DNA of 64,000 nucleotides, from positions 22,171,793 to 22,235,792 of the forward strand of contig NC_089325.1 in the NCBI RefSeq assembly GCF_036669915.1. Direction: 5' to 3'. This document shows, piece by piece, positions 37,530 through 48,815 of the stretch. Origin of the DNA: Pocillopora verrucosa. Its lineage: Eukaryota; Cnidaria; Anthozoa; Scleractinia; Pocilloporidae. The translations under genes and the position numbers were made by a program. Position 1 is the first letter of the stretch, and each line of letters opens with the position of its first letter. The notes under the pieces were generated by a model, which searched no databases, had not been told where the DNA came from, and saw only the letters and a program-made list of their open reading frames with translations.

Positions 37530-38436
37530 ATGAAACAAACTCAAAAGGTTCTTTTTCACTTGCAGGCAATGGAAGAACAAAAAGAAGAGATTGTTGGTTT
37601 CTTACACAATGTGTCTCCAACTAAAAAAAGTAGCAAGACATCTTACTTTGACATGTCCATACAAACCACCGATGGCTTAGTAAGAGGAGTCTGCTTCTCC
37701 GGAAGTAAACAGGAACACTTTGATCAAATGAGCAAAAAGAAATCTCCAATAAAACTTCGAAATTTTAGAATTGAAAGAGCAGGAGATGCAACCACAGTAC
37801 TGATGAATAACAATGTACTGTTAGAGCCTACAAAAGAAATACCTTTTTCAAGAATTGAGTTGCCAAGTGCCAACAATATCCAATCAATTTCAGCTGCAAA
37901 CACAAATCAAAGTATCACCATCAAAGCCAAACTTATTCAGATGTAATCAACAAAAAAAGTGAAGACAGAGGATGGTGAAAAAAAAAAGTTGTTTGCCTAT
38001 CTTGTGGACCCACATGGAGCCATTAAGGTGACACTTTGGGAACAATTCTGTGGATCTCATTAATCCTGCTGAGCTACCTCAGAACTTTACCAATACAACA
38101 GCAGCAGCAGAAATACTTGGAGTGCGAAGTGTCACTGCATATCAAGCCTGCTGCAACTGTAACAAAAAGCTGGTAATAGAGACGTCTCCCATACTAACCT
38201 GTTCAACTTGTGGGCTCAAGCAGAATATGAAGTCCACCATTCAACAATGTTATGGACAACTACTGGTACAAATTAAAGAATCGAAGATCACAGTGACCCT
38301 GTTCAACGACATTCTGCATGATATGCTAGCGTCACAAGGAAAGAGCACTCTTCCGATCACTGAAGAAACCATAACTGCCTTTCTTCTAGAGTTACCAACT
38401 ATAACCAGCATAACATTCAACAACAAACAAAAATAG
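37530..38436 (+). pseudogene. RPA70-like single-strand DNA-binding protein of the Helitron, broken
   Basis: Two frames belong together: 37530-37946, and 38050-38436 one frame over. Between them the first frame reads on after one TAA (37944-37946) through a segment with KKLFAYLVDPHGAIKVTLW. One stop and one frameshift near 38045 therefore break it. The first part (EIVGFLHNVSPTKKSSKTSY onwards) looks like an OB fold. The last part has CNCNKKL then LTCSTCGLKQ, a four-cysteine zinc site like that in the RPA1 C-terminal domain. RPA-like proteins are carried by many Helitrons and fit the adjacent helicase ORF. Confidence 0.6.
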
Positions 38437-39759
38437 TGGAGTCAGTGCAAATCTGAATAAAATGAACAATTTCCTGTCACTCATCAGTGGAAATTACTAC
38501 TGAATACCAAACGTTAATAATACCTGTTTTGTTACAGTTTGCAACAAACATTTTGTAGACACTGGTTTTAAGTGAAATTATTGTTTCTCTGACTGATAAA
38601 CATTATTTACAAGTACACTTGCTGCTTTTTTTGGGATAATATTTCTGTTGCGTTACATTTCTGATACATTTCATTTCAATTAAAAGACAAACACTTCAAA
38701 ATACTTTTAAAAGTATATTCACCTATTAGTTACTTGAACACAACAATGTAAATATACTAACTTTGTTTTACCTATGTTTTGTTCCAAATTGATTGCATAT
38801 TACCATTAAATGAAAAACATAATGATTTCCTAGGAATTATTACAACCAGAGACTTTTTCTTGCTTTGCAAAACTGCTACTGCGTTTGCATTACAGTTGTC
38901 TTGTGTTACAAAGACTTCAGATACTATTCAATTTTGTTAAAAACTATTGGCTGTTGTATTTCAATTCTTTGATTTAAATATTCTGCTACAAAATAAAAGA
39001 AACGTTCACTTTAATGTTAGATTCTTTGCAGTACCATAACACAATAAAAGTTATTTAAACAGTGATGAAGATGTAATCACAATCATGATATTGATGATTG
39101 ATATTGATGATCCCTTACCTCCAACTGGAGCATTGGACATTCACCACTTCAGTTCCCCATCTTTGTGATGCCTTGAGCATTCCATAGCACTGCCTTTCGG
39201 GAGATGTTTCTAGCCAGTTTAACAGTATTAAAAAATAGGCGCCTACAGCAGATTCCATTCCACTGCAGCAGACACAAGTACCCATTGGGTACCTATTTTT
39301 TCTTTCGTCGTCCTTGCGTTTGTCTCCATTTATTAGCTGTATGTGTTTATCTTTCAGAGTAGTAAATAAAATATTATTTGATTTGGTGTAAAAATTAGTG
39401 TAAAAATGTGCAATCTTGGAAGAAGAATCTTGAAGATTTTTTCTTCGTCGGTGTTGATAGATCTCATTCAAAGAGGCCCACCCAAGGCTGTGTCGGCTCT
39501 CCCTGTGACTAAACAGTGAGAGTACCTGCATTGTGTGTGAGTGATTAAAACTGTTTTTCTTCAAGAATTCACGGCCCTATTTTTTTAAGCTGTTCTCACG
39601 ACAACTTTAATCAACTTTTGTCACAAATAATCAAAAGGAGAATTTTCAACGGAGAGTGGAAAGCATTCCTGGGTAGCCTTCAAGAAGGCCCTAATATTTT
39701 GTTAACTGTTTCTATTGAAGTTATCTTTAATCCTTAATTTTCTGGAAATCCAATTACCC

Positions 39760-40300
39760 CTTTCTTTTTCCCTTTTACCCCGCTCCAAGTCTCTCTTACC
39801 TCCTCCCCCTTCCCTCTTACCCCTCCCTGTTCCCTTTTACCCCTCCCCTGCTCCTTTTTACCCCTCCCCCTTCCCTATTATCCCTCCCCTTTTCCCTTTT
39901 ACCATTCCCCCTTCCCTCTGACCCCTTCCCCTTTCCCTTTTACCCCTCCCATTTCCCTCTTTTCCCTCCTCATTCCCCTTTTCCACTCCCCTTTCCTCTT
40001 ACCCCTCCCTCGTTCTCCTTTACCCCATCTCCCTTCCCTCTTACCCCTCCCCAGTTCCCTTTAATCCCTTCCCCCTTCCCTTTTACCCTTCCCCAGTTCT
40101 CTTTAATCCCTTCCCCCTTCCCTCTTACCCCTTCCCAGTTGCCTTTAATCCCTTCCCCCTTCCCTCTTACCCCTTCCCAGTTGCCTTTAATCCCTTCCCC
40201 CTTCCCTCTTACCCCTTCCCAGTTGCCTTTAATCCCTTCCCCCTTCCCTCTTACCCCTTCCCCTTTCCTTTTACCCCTCCTTTCTTCTTTTATACCTCTT
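39760..40300 (+). repeat. Polypyrimidine low-complexity tract (unit B)
   Basis: Counterpart of 28008-28575. Within it a near-perfect higher-order repeat of about 60 bp (TTAATCCCTTCCCCCTTCCC...CCCTTCCCAGTTGCC) occurs at least three times at about 40135-40260. This suggests local expansion after the duplication. Confidence 0.85.
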
Positions 40301-40852
40301 CCTAATAGATTTAAGGGTGATACTTATATTGTTAAAAACCTCCTATTTCAGTGTGCTAGCCCCTATAATCACCCACAGGCCTATTTGCATTCAAATACCC
40401 CGACCCCTATTCCCCCAAAAAGTATTCTTTTGTAAATATCCATGCTTACAATGTGTAAGCTCTTAATGTTTTTCTCTTTTGTCACCTTATTTAGATCACA
40501 TTCACCAATTTATCAAACAGAAAAATTATTCAGATACTGTAAAAAGAGTGGTAAATCGAGTTACAGAATTGTTAATAAAAAATTGTCTGACTAGAGAAAA
40601 CTATAAAAAGTATCGCATTGGACAGAACCAACGGAGCTGTAAGGAGTACTGCTTTGCGTGTGTAAATGTTGCAAGCACTTTGAAGCTGCTGTTAATGAGA
40701 CGTTTTACTGAAATGATAGACTACAGCAGTCCCTGCTTTTCGGCGAAGTCTGTAGCGCGAGTCAAAAAGATCCGCGCCCACCACACATTCAGAGTTCAAC
40801 GCAAGGCACTAACTTCAAATCTTTTTCCATTGTTTGGGTATTTGTCGTTTAG

Positions 40853-43157
40853 AGGGCTGATGAGAGATTTACTTGGAGGATTGACTTGTCCAAGACTGAT
40901 CAGTTTTGGGAAGGTGAGTCTAAGATTATTTGGACGAATACTTTGATAGGGCTACAAAAGCCTGCGAGTATGCATCTCCTTAGAAACCTTGGTCATTCAT
41001 GGTAACTTTTTTCACGCTTCTATAGCCCTGGAATTGTGGATTTTAAAAGTTAGGATCATGTCTCGTTTCCCCTTGTTCTACATCTCTGAAGGTGTGAAGT
41101 CTCTAAAAGATAACAAGAGTCTCCACCCTTGTGGGTGAAATGAGGAACTAAGTATGCCCCCTCCCATTTAGTGAGTAAAGCAGGCAGCATTTCCCTTTTG
41201 TCTATCAGTTTTATTTGTTTTTATTTTATATCTTTTTTAATTTTGAAAGCTGGTCTAAAGGCATGTCCAATTTGTTCTTATCGTGTCCTGCTCCAAAGCT
41301 TCTCATATTGGCAGATAATCAAATGTAAATTTTTGGATTTCAATTTTTTTGTGCCTGTTTGTTTGTTTTTTTATTTTACTTTGATATTGAAGGTAAGAAT
41401 GATGATGATGATAAGGATGATGGTGATGAAGCTTTCATTGTTTTTGTTGTTCTGTTTGAATGTTAGATGATTTACGTGACTAAAAAGCTCCATACCTTTG
41501 ATGAATATAATCGCTGACAGTTTAATTTTTAACCATTTCCCTAGCACGCTTCAGAAACTATATCTTTGATCTACGCAAGTAGTTTTGACACTTAACAATA
41601 TAAAGATCGAATTTTCGACACAGGTGTGGATCGTCTTGATAAAGATCTGACGATTGGTCAAATGCAAGGTATGATGTCTCAGATTAGTTGAGACCTACTT
41701 ATGTGATATAATATTTTCTTGTTTGAATGAAAATTTTTTCTAATGATAGAAACTCTGCGATATTCGTTTAAAGGTAAATTTCAGATGCAAGTATTACCAC
41801 GCTGCGGTCATTGCGTTCACGAGGATGCCTCGGACAAAGTAAGTGAAGTAGCGAATTCATCCTCAGCTTAGAACGATAAATGAAAACAAAAAGTAATAAT
41901 AAAATAATAATAACAATAATGATAAATACAAAAATAATACTGAATGATAATGATAACAATGGTAGTAAAAAATAAAAAAAATTCTAATGAGCTTACCAGG
42001 GTTTTCCATGCGTTGTTGTGAACGGCTGCATCATCTCCTCAGAGCAATTTAAAATTTCTCACATTTAGTAACAATCAAACCTTCACTTTTTCCTGATGTA
42101 ATATATTGCTAGTGATATAAACCCACGAGGTCAAACAACATGGCCGCTTCAACACAACTTTATTCCAGCAATGTATTCTGGGTACATACACAGTAACCCT
42201 AGAGGGTACTTAATATATTACACCTGACGTATTTTTGTGGTATGAGTGGAATAAAGTTGGGAAATTGCGAATGTTCTGAAATTTTCAATTCTAAAAAACG
42301 TGAAAAACATGATTCACGGTAAAGAGACCGATTCTAAAAAAAAATTACAGTACCATCATAAGCATCCCTTAGCCCAAAGTTACATCTTATTTACACCTGC
42401 TACTTGAGGTGACTATTGCCGTGTTCCGACTGTGGTTTGTCCTTTATCTGTGCAGGTGGCAGAAGTCTTAGTGACATTTCTAATGCGGCTGAAACTCGCT
42501 GTGACAAAGGAGAACTTTCTGAGGTAGGCATTGATATAGAACCGACTCCTGCACTTGTTTTTTGTCATATTTGTCGCGCACTCTGTCTTTGTTGGGCGAT
42601 TTATTCGGAACCTTTTATTGTTTTATGAACTAAAGGATTCCCAATCCATCACCGAAACAAAGATGTCTTATATTTGTGACAACCGTAAGTGTCGCAGTAT
42701 CTTTGCATGGATCCAAATTTTAGAATCCTACTTCACGTTTGGATGATCTACCATCTGAGCATATAGGGTTTTGTTGTGGCAAGCATCCTACTAGGATCAC
42801 AAATGTCGATAGCTTTCTACACAGAAATAAGACTTAACTTCTTTTGAGTTTGTATATTCTGGTCGTGATTGGGTTGTTGTTTCAGTGACGTTATGAAAAG
42901 GTGGGAACAATTTTTCTCATGCTGTTTTTTTCCTCTTTCTTAAACAATCAAAGTTTTGTGTGTCACTTTCGGTGTAAACTTAAAATTGTAGAAAGTAAAG
43001 AAATTTAATGCTCAAGTTTTCAAGTTAGTTTTGCACACTTCTTTGACGTCAAGGCGAACACAAATTTTAACCGAGGAGATTGAATCGATTCAAACACAAA
43101 GAATTTCTGATATATCTTGTTACCTTTTCCTTCTGCAGACCTATGCCGGCGTGCTAG
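40853..43157 (+). pseudogene. Duplicated PPME1 exons 11-16, damaged
   Basis: Copies of the last six PPME1 exons: 40853-40913, 41250-41314, 41624-41668, 41774-41838, 42456-42523, 43139-43157. Exon 12 has lost one base at its start (65 rather than 66 nt, so frameshifted), and its donor GT is now AT. The other five keep frame and both splice signals, including the His of CGHCVHED and the PMPAC end. No copies of exons 1-10 are present here. Most likely this is a dead tail. Splicing from PPME1 exon 10 or 11 into these exons while skipping exon 12 cannot be excluded. Confidence 0.8.
42097..42222. mobile_element. Solo LTR (126 bp) in unit B
   Basis: Present in unit B and absent at the matching site in unit A (about 30420). 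It begins TGTAATATATT and ends AATATATTACA, an 11-bp perfect terminal inverted repeat with TG...CA ends. It is flanked by a 5-bp target duplication CCTGA (42092-42096 and 42223-42227). These are the marks of an LTR-retrotransposon LTR left after recombination; a TRIM-type miniature is the alternative. Confidence 0.8.
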
Positions 43158-44229
43158 TCGTGGATCGTATTTCTTCTTTTTGTCAAACCAGTACGAGCAG
43201 GAGAGAGTTTTGCCAAGTTCATTTAATCTCTGTTAAGAAGCCTTTACACGTAAGGTTCTCTTTCTGTACAGATTAAAAGACCAGCAAACGCCAATCGTGT
43301 GGGTATATAGTCTTTAATTTGTATGGCAGCTATCGAAACCAACTCTTCCCATTTTGTATACTATTCCCACTTAGCTATCGGAGCTTAGCATTACGTTACG
43401 AGGTGTATTGTCACTCCTCCTCTTATTGGATGAAAATATGCAATCCCCTTCTTTCATAGTCAGCATTCATTCAGTTTACACGACATTTTCTTGATGCATA
43501 CAGTGGGTTAGGGAGTGGCACTTTTGTACAATCCTTCTTGTCCAAGATCACTGCATAATAACCCGTGCGAGGTTTGAAACAGACTGTTTTGACGCTAAAA
43601 TACAAGAGTCTTGTAAAGCTTTTTTTCCCCTCTTTTTCCGCTGAAACCTCTTCTAGTCGGAAGTGAAAGTTTGCACCAGTCAGGGCAAAGTAGGTCCGCA
43701 ATGCGTGCGGATCCTAAAATTTGGGGAGCAATGTGGCATTAGATCTAATCGGAACGATGAAAAAATTGATTCATTAACAAGATAAACAAACTCACGATGC
43801 ATGGTATCATATCTGGATATCATCTTTAGATTTTTTTCTGAAAAAAAACACAGAACATTTATTTCGTCATGTTCCTTCACATATAATCCTCTCCCACAAG
43901 CCAAGTTCCGTCTTAATAGCCCAACCCCCATACCCCTTAATTGTATTCTGTTATAATTATACACGCCTCTATTTCATTATTATTCATTATCATTATTTAA
44001 GTACAAATTACAGACATAGCTAAAATTACTACACAGAAACGAGGATTGGCGCAATTGCTGCTGTAAGCATTTTCGCCAAAATTAACATTACAATTGTTCT
44101 AAAAAATATTAATTATATTAACAATAATAAGACTTTTAAATTACTGCACAGCCTCACTATTATAATGAAGTTAAATACAGTTACTATTGGGAAAACTAAT
44201 ACAATCATTGCAATTATTACTAATGTAAA

Positions 44230-44995
44230 AAAAAAAAAAAAAAGTGAAAGAGAGAAACACCCAAGATTAGAGTGGAAAGTTTTTAATCCAATTCTTATAG
44301 AAAGTTTCCAGGTCTTTATTTGTTGAAGCAATGTTTTTTTCTGTTTGATAATAAATTTTCACTTTTAGTTTGAAACTTTCTGTATTCGGATGCTCATGCG
44401 TCCTTCTGCAATCTCAGATATGTATTTTTCTGATTAGTATCAAGTAATTTAGTAAAAGGTTGTAATATCTATAATGATATTTTGAAGGCTGAGAGCCATA
44501 ACTTTGTTTGTTATTGCGAAATAATAATTTTCGACTTGTTTCCAAAAGATATTCGAGTAAGTGCAAAAGAAAAAAGGGTGGTGTAATGTTTCTGATTCTT
44601 TGTCACAGAAAGTGCATCCATCATGCTCACAATATCCAATTTGCAATAATTTCTTGTTTGTATTAAGTATCGAATTTAAAATTTTGTATTGTAAGGCTTT
44701 CAAAGGATACTTTATGGGGAAGGGTGAAAGCAAGTTTCGACTCTTCCTCAGTTAAGATAAAATTTTGCCTTCATTTCTTTGCGTTATTAGGTAACTGAGC
44801 TTTTTTGCTGATAATTATACACGCCTGCATTATATAGGCTCTATGTATATTTCTCCCTTGTCACCTTATCAAAGACACATTCAGAAAAATGCAGCAAAAT
44901 TTATTTAACACCCTAAATTTTTATAGAGAAAATAAATGAATAAAAAAATCAGCTTACAGGAGGAGAATATTTGAGTAGCATCACATCTTGCAGAA
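44230..44995 (-). mobile_element. Non-LTR retrotransposon fragment (reverse transcriptase C-terminal part)
   Basis: Unit A lacks this stretch. The minus-strand frame 44449-44733 reads a zf-RVT type domain: LQYKILNSILNTNKKL, a CTFCDKESETLHHPFFFC zinc site, then an FW. This is the cysteine/histidine region after the RT domain of LINE elements. RT, endonuclease and a full 3' end are missing. It lies next to a long A-tract (44228-44243). Its insertion into B, or deletion from A, postdates or accompanies the duplication. Confidence 0.65.
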
Positions 44996-45921
44996 TTCCC
45001 TGTTAAAATTCAACGGAGCTGCAAAGAAAACTACAGTGAGTTTAGTAATTCAAAACTTGCAAGAGCTTTTAGCAGCTATGATTAGTGACACGTTTCCTGA
45101 AAAAAAGGCAAAACCAGCAAAAGTAAGGAGACTCTGTACGCAACAATATAAACAAATTAATGTGTCAGTCACTCTTCTCGAAAAGTTAAACTGGATAAGA
45201 AAATCCTATAAACCTTTGCACTCTCGGGAATAATTAAAACGAAAATTTTCAGCAGCATCCAGAAATTTTCAAGCAGAAAGGTGATTAGATATAGGAGTAA
45301 TATTTCTTAATTTAGCTGTAAAAAGCAGCAAATTGCAACTCCATGTTAATTATCGAGATAACGCACACCTTCGGAGATTTACCGAGGTTAGGTAATGCCA
45401 CTCGAAAACGTTTGCAAAGTTCATTGAATTTCTTTGCGTGGAAACTGAATTCAATTCTTCACTTCATCTTCATAATTAAAGTAATAAAACACTTTTAGCA
45501 TGGAATCGTCGGTCATGCGTGCGAAATTGTCCTGTACGAGTGTGGTCGAATTTTGTCACCAGCAGCCTACGTATAAGTTGGCAAACGGGACCATTTAATC
45601 AAGAATTTACTGATGACCGTTCCTTATTTAGGCGCTGAAACAAACTTATTCCGACAATTTTGCGTTAAAAATAAATGATTCCATAGGTTTCATTTCTCAA
45701 GAAAAAAAATAAAAAAATAAAAAGAGTAATCACTCCGCCCCTAGAAACAGAATAATAAACACATTGAAACACATCAAACTAAGGCTACTGTTGCAAATCT
45801 GAATAGGGTGGAGAGGGTGAGGGCTCATTAGGTGACTCATCCCTCCCCTAGGTCTTGTTTTATATATGATTAGCGACGTGACGTGTCAACTGCTTCCAGC
45901 TCTCAACTTATTCAGTTAGAC

Positions 45922-48105
45922 ATGGATGTTCAACAGCTCTTTACAAGTCTCAAGAAGGAAGCCGAGTGTCCACTGTGTCTAGAAACAGTCAAAGATCCCA
46001 AGACATTGCCATGTCTACACTCGTTCTGCCTGTGGTGTATCGACAAACACGCAGGATATGCAAAAAGAAAGTTTGAAGCGACGATCAAATGTCCAGTCTG
46101 TCAGGCTTGCTTTCAGATCCCTGAGGGAGACACGTTTGGTAGCCTTCCCACATCTTTTCATCTCAACCGATTGGTGGATCTCCTCGCTCTGAGAGATGGC
46201 AGCCACGAGTCTCAGAGATGCAGCAGTTGTGAAGAAAACAACACGGCAACTTGCTACTGCTTTGTTTGCCAGAACTTTCTTTGCAAGGATTGTTTTGACG
46301 CTCATCAGCGCCTGAAGGCCACAAGAGGTCATCGCAATGTTTTGATCGAAAATTTGCAAGCGCAAGATGTGGAGGAGTTGATGCACAGACCCGCCATGTG
46401 TGCAAAGAAATATCACGAGAATGAACCGCTTGATTATTATTGTCAAGACTGTAGCGTTTGTATTTGCCACAAGTGCAGTATAGTGAGTCATAGTCGACAT
46501 TCTTTAGTAGACTTACAGGAGGCTGCCGAAGAACAAAAGATGCAAATGACGCAAGTTTTTGCCAGAGTTAAGGAAAAACTTGTTACCGTGCAGTCCAAGA
46601 TATCGGAGCAAACTGAACTAATGAAAAAAAGCGAAGAAGAAATCTGCACCGCTGAAGAGAAGGTTACGAAAACTGTGCAAGAACTTATTCGAATTGCGAA
46701 GGAACATGAAACGGCTGTAAAAACTAAGATGGCGAAAATTAGAGTCACGCAACAAAGGAGTTACGCAGCAAAAATAGGAAATGTTCAGTTACTCGCTGCT
46801 CAGCTTAAGAGCTCTATCGAATATGGCGAAGGTATCGTACAACGAAGCATCGGTTCTGAAATTCTGCAAGCAGGACATGCTGTGCTTGGACGATGCGAGG
46901 AACTTTTAACCACACAGGATATTGAGGTATGTAGACCTCAACATGTCGTCTATTGTGTAAATTTGGAAGCTATGAATACTGTTAGAGGCTTGGTTCCGGG
47001 TCAAGTATTCGAGACTAACACGGATCCTTCACAGTCATCGGCAGAAGGAAGAGGTTTAATCGAAGCACCAACAAAAAATGAAACTAACTTTACAGTCACC
47101 ACGCGAGATTCAAAGGGAAGTCAGTGGTATAATGAACAAGACCAACTGACTGTAATAGTCCGCTCTCAAAAAGGAGAAGAGGAGGAAACGAAAATTGATG
47201 ACTGTAAGAATGGAAGCTACGTAGTGCGTTACAAGCCAAAGAGTGGTGGCTTACGTGACATTTCTGTTGAGGTTAATGGCCAACCGCTAAGTGGTAGTCC
47301 TTGGAGAGTTCAGGCGACTGGTCATCAATACAAAGCTATTCATTCGTTTAGAGGACCGAAACAGTTGATAGGACCAGGCAGCATTGCAGTGAATGAAAGA
47401 ACAGGAAAGATTGCCCTAGCAGAATATTTTGATCGTAGTGTTAAGTTGTTTGATCGTGAATGTAAATATCTGAGAACAATAGGAAACAAGGGACTTGATT
47501 CTGAGAGAATTAAGCATCCTGTTTCGGTGGAATTTACAACATCTGATGAAGTCATTGTCATTCATGAAGGATATTTTGAACCGAGTAAGATGTTCTTGTT
47601 CACTGAACATGGCGACTTCATTAAAGTCATCAGTCAGCATTTGATAAGTCCTAGGTCCGTATCTGTCAGAGATGATGGTCACATGATCTTGTGTGACTCG
47701 GGCGACAAGTCGGTCAAGGTCCTCTCCCCTGACGGAACAGGATTAGTACAGTCCTTCAAAGGACCACACGGTCTTGATTACCCGAATTCTGCTGTTTATC
47801 ATGAGAACAGGTTTTTTGTCTTGTATGAATATGTTACAGTGTTCAACAACGAAGGACTTTATCTGTATGATATTAGCAAGGAGGAGTCTGTTGTTGGATC
47901 GCTTAGAAAAAGCTTGACCATTGACGCGTTTAACAATCTGATCGTGTGTGACGATAACAGAAGTTTTCATGTATTTTCTTTAGATGGAAAATATATTCAT
48001 TCGTTTAATGAAGGAAATATATCTCCCTTTTGCATCGCTGCTTTTGAAGATAATAAGTTGTTGGTTTACGATTATACAAATTGTGTAATCCATGTTTTGC
48101 AGTAG
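45922..48105 (+). CDS. TRIM-NHL-type E3 ubiquitin ligase, copy 2
   Basis: Single exon, 727 residues from ATG 45922, intact. It has the same domain order as copy 1, with all RING and B-box metal ligands kept. Against copy 1 it has one residue fewer after the RING (GDTFGS for GDTFGGG). The RING and B-boxes are near-identical and the coiled coil slightly changed. Differences are concentrated in the NHL propeller: the first blade reads SFRGPKQLIGPGSIAVNERT where copy 1 has a longer GSHGIEPGQFKRPGS form, and several loops are shorter. Both copies being open after duplication suggests both are used. It may bind a different partner through the propeller, by inference. Confidence 0.88.
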   Translation: MDVQQLFTSLKKEAECPLCLETVKDPKTLPCLHSFCLWCIDKHAGYAKRKFEATIKCPVCQACFQIPEGDTFGSLPTSFHLNRLVDLLALRDGSHESQRCSSCEENNTATCYCFVCQNFLCKDCFDAHQRLKATRGHRNVLIENLQAQDVEELMHRPAMCAKKYHENEPLDYYCQDCSVCICHKCSIVSHSRHSLVDLQEAAEEQKMQMTQVFARVKEKLVTVQSKISEQTELMKKSEEEICTAEEKVTKTVQELIRIAKEHETAVKTKMAKIRVTQQRSYAAKIGNVQLLAAQLKSSIEYGEGIVQRSIGSEILQAGHAVLGRCEELLTTQDIEVCRPQHVVYCVNLEAMNTVRGLVPGQVFETNTDPSQSSAEGRGLIEAPTKNETNFTVTTRDSKGSQWYNEQDQLTVIVRSQKGEEEETKIDDCKNGSYVVRYKPKSGGLRDISVEVNGQPLSGSPWRVQATGHQYKAIHSFRGPKQLIGPGSIAVNERTGKIALAEYFDRSVKLFDRECKYLRTIGNKGLDSERIKHPVSVEFTTSDEVIVIHEGYFEPSKMFLFTEHGDFIKVISQHLISPRSVSVRDDGHMILCDSGDKSVKVLSPDGTGLVQSFKGPHGLDYPNSAVYHENRFFVLYEYVTVFNNEGLYLYDISKEESVVGSLRKSLTIDAFNNLIVCDDNRSFHVFSLDGKYIHSFNEGNISPFCIAAFEDNKLLVYDYTNCVIHVLQ

Positions 48106-48815
48106 AATCTGAATATTGCGCAGCAATTATTCTGATGTGATTCTTTCAGCGTGATCATTGTTTCTTTTTTTTGTAGTAAGTTAGGACCTTTTTTTCTTCA
48201 CAGCCAATGAAATATTCCTCACGGGCTCAAAAAAAAAAAAGAAGAAATAAAGAATAGAAATTGGACTTGTAAATATTTTAAAGACAGCTTTGTTTTAGTT
48301 TTGTTTTGTTTTAGTTGATGCCTTTTTTTTGGCGTTTGTCTCCATTTATTGGTTATATTCGATTATCTTTCAGAGTAAAAATTATAGTGTTCTTTGATTT
48401 GGTGTGAAATTATAGTTAAAGGACTTAAAGAGTGTTATCTTGGAAGGGGGGGGGGGGAGTGAAAAGTTGTTCCACATCGGCGTTTCAAAAAGAAACAACA
48501 ACAACAACAACAACAACAGAAGAAGACTACTTTTCGGTCGAGAGGTCTCATTTGAAGAGGTCCACATATAGTAGGTTGCCTTTACTTGTATCCAGCAGGC
48601 TCGTGTTCTTCCTGTGACTAAACAGTTATAGTACCCGGATTGTGTGTGGATGATTGAAATTGTCTTACACAAGAATTCAGGGCCTATTTTTTTAGCTGCT
48701 CTCATGGCAACTTAATCTAATTAACTTCTCCCTGAAGAGTTTTGTCACAAATAATCAAAAGGATAAATTTTCAAAGGAGAATGAAAAGTATTCCTAGGAA
48801 GCGTGCGAGGAGGCC

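Larger units (their letters stand above)
35730..39315. mobile_element. Helitron-type insertion in unit A
   Basis: Unit B lacks this 3.6-kb stretch: the homology of the two units breaks at about 35730 and resumes at about 39300-39320. It carries a minus-strand Helitron helicase-like N-terminal ORF and a plus-strand RPA-like ORF, the gene pair known from Helitrons. On the minus strand the left end shows a 13-bp hairpin (35743-35774), then 13 bases, then CTAA (35726-35729). That fits the hairpin-plus-CTRR 3' end of Helitrons and lies at the homology break. The right (5', TC) end was not pinned down. The helicase is truncated and the RPA ORF is broken, so the copy is dead. Confidence 0.7.
27943..39706. 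repeat. Tandem duplication unit A (PPME1 tail + TRIM 1)
   Basis: Homologous to 39707-48815. The left edge lies in PPME1 intron 10, where CTGTTTCTATTGAAGTTATC begins at about 27944 and again at about 39707. The right edge is at the shared AAGGCCCT/GAGGCCCT near 39690 and 48820. Unit A contains PPME1 exons 11-16, the first TRIM gene and about 400 bp of its flank (about 39315-39700). The flank is split from the gene by a 3.6-kb insertion at about 35730-39315 that unit B lacks. Confidence 0.85.
39707..48815. repeat. Tandem duplication unit B (PPME1 tail copy + TRIM 2)
   Basis: Second copy of 27943-39706 in direct orientation, without the 3.6-kb Helitron-type insertion. It has its own differences: a 126-bp solo LTR at 42097, and about 770 bp with a LINE fragment at about 44230-44995 that is absent from unit A at about 32412. 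Confidence 0.85.

Noticed and set aside
39115-39564. 149-codon minus-strand frame at the right edge of the Helitron-type insertion
   Set aside because: It crosses the junction between inserted DNA and the duplicated flank. No domain recognised.
46015-46500. 161-codon frame antisense to TRIM copy 2 (and similar at 33591-33902)
   Set aside because: Shadow of the coding strand in both copies. Its conservation follows from the duplication.
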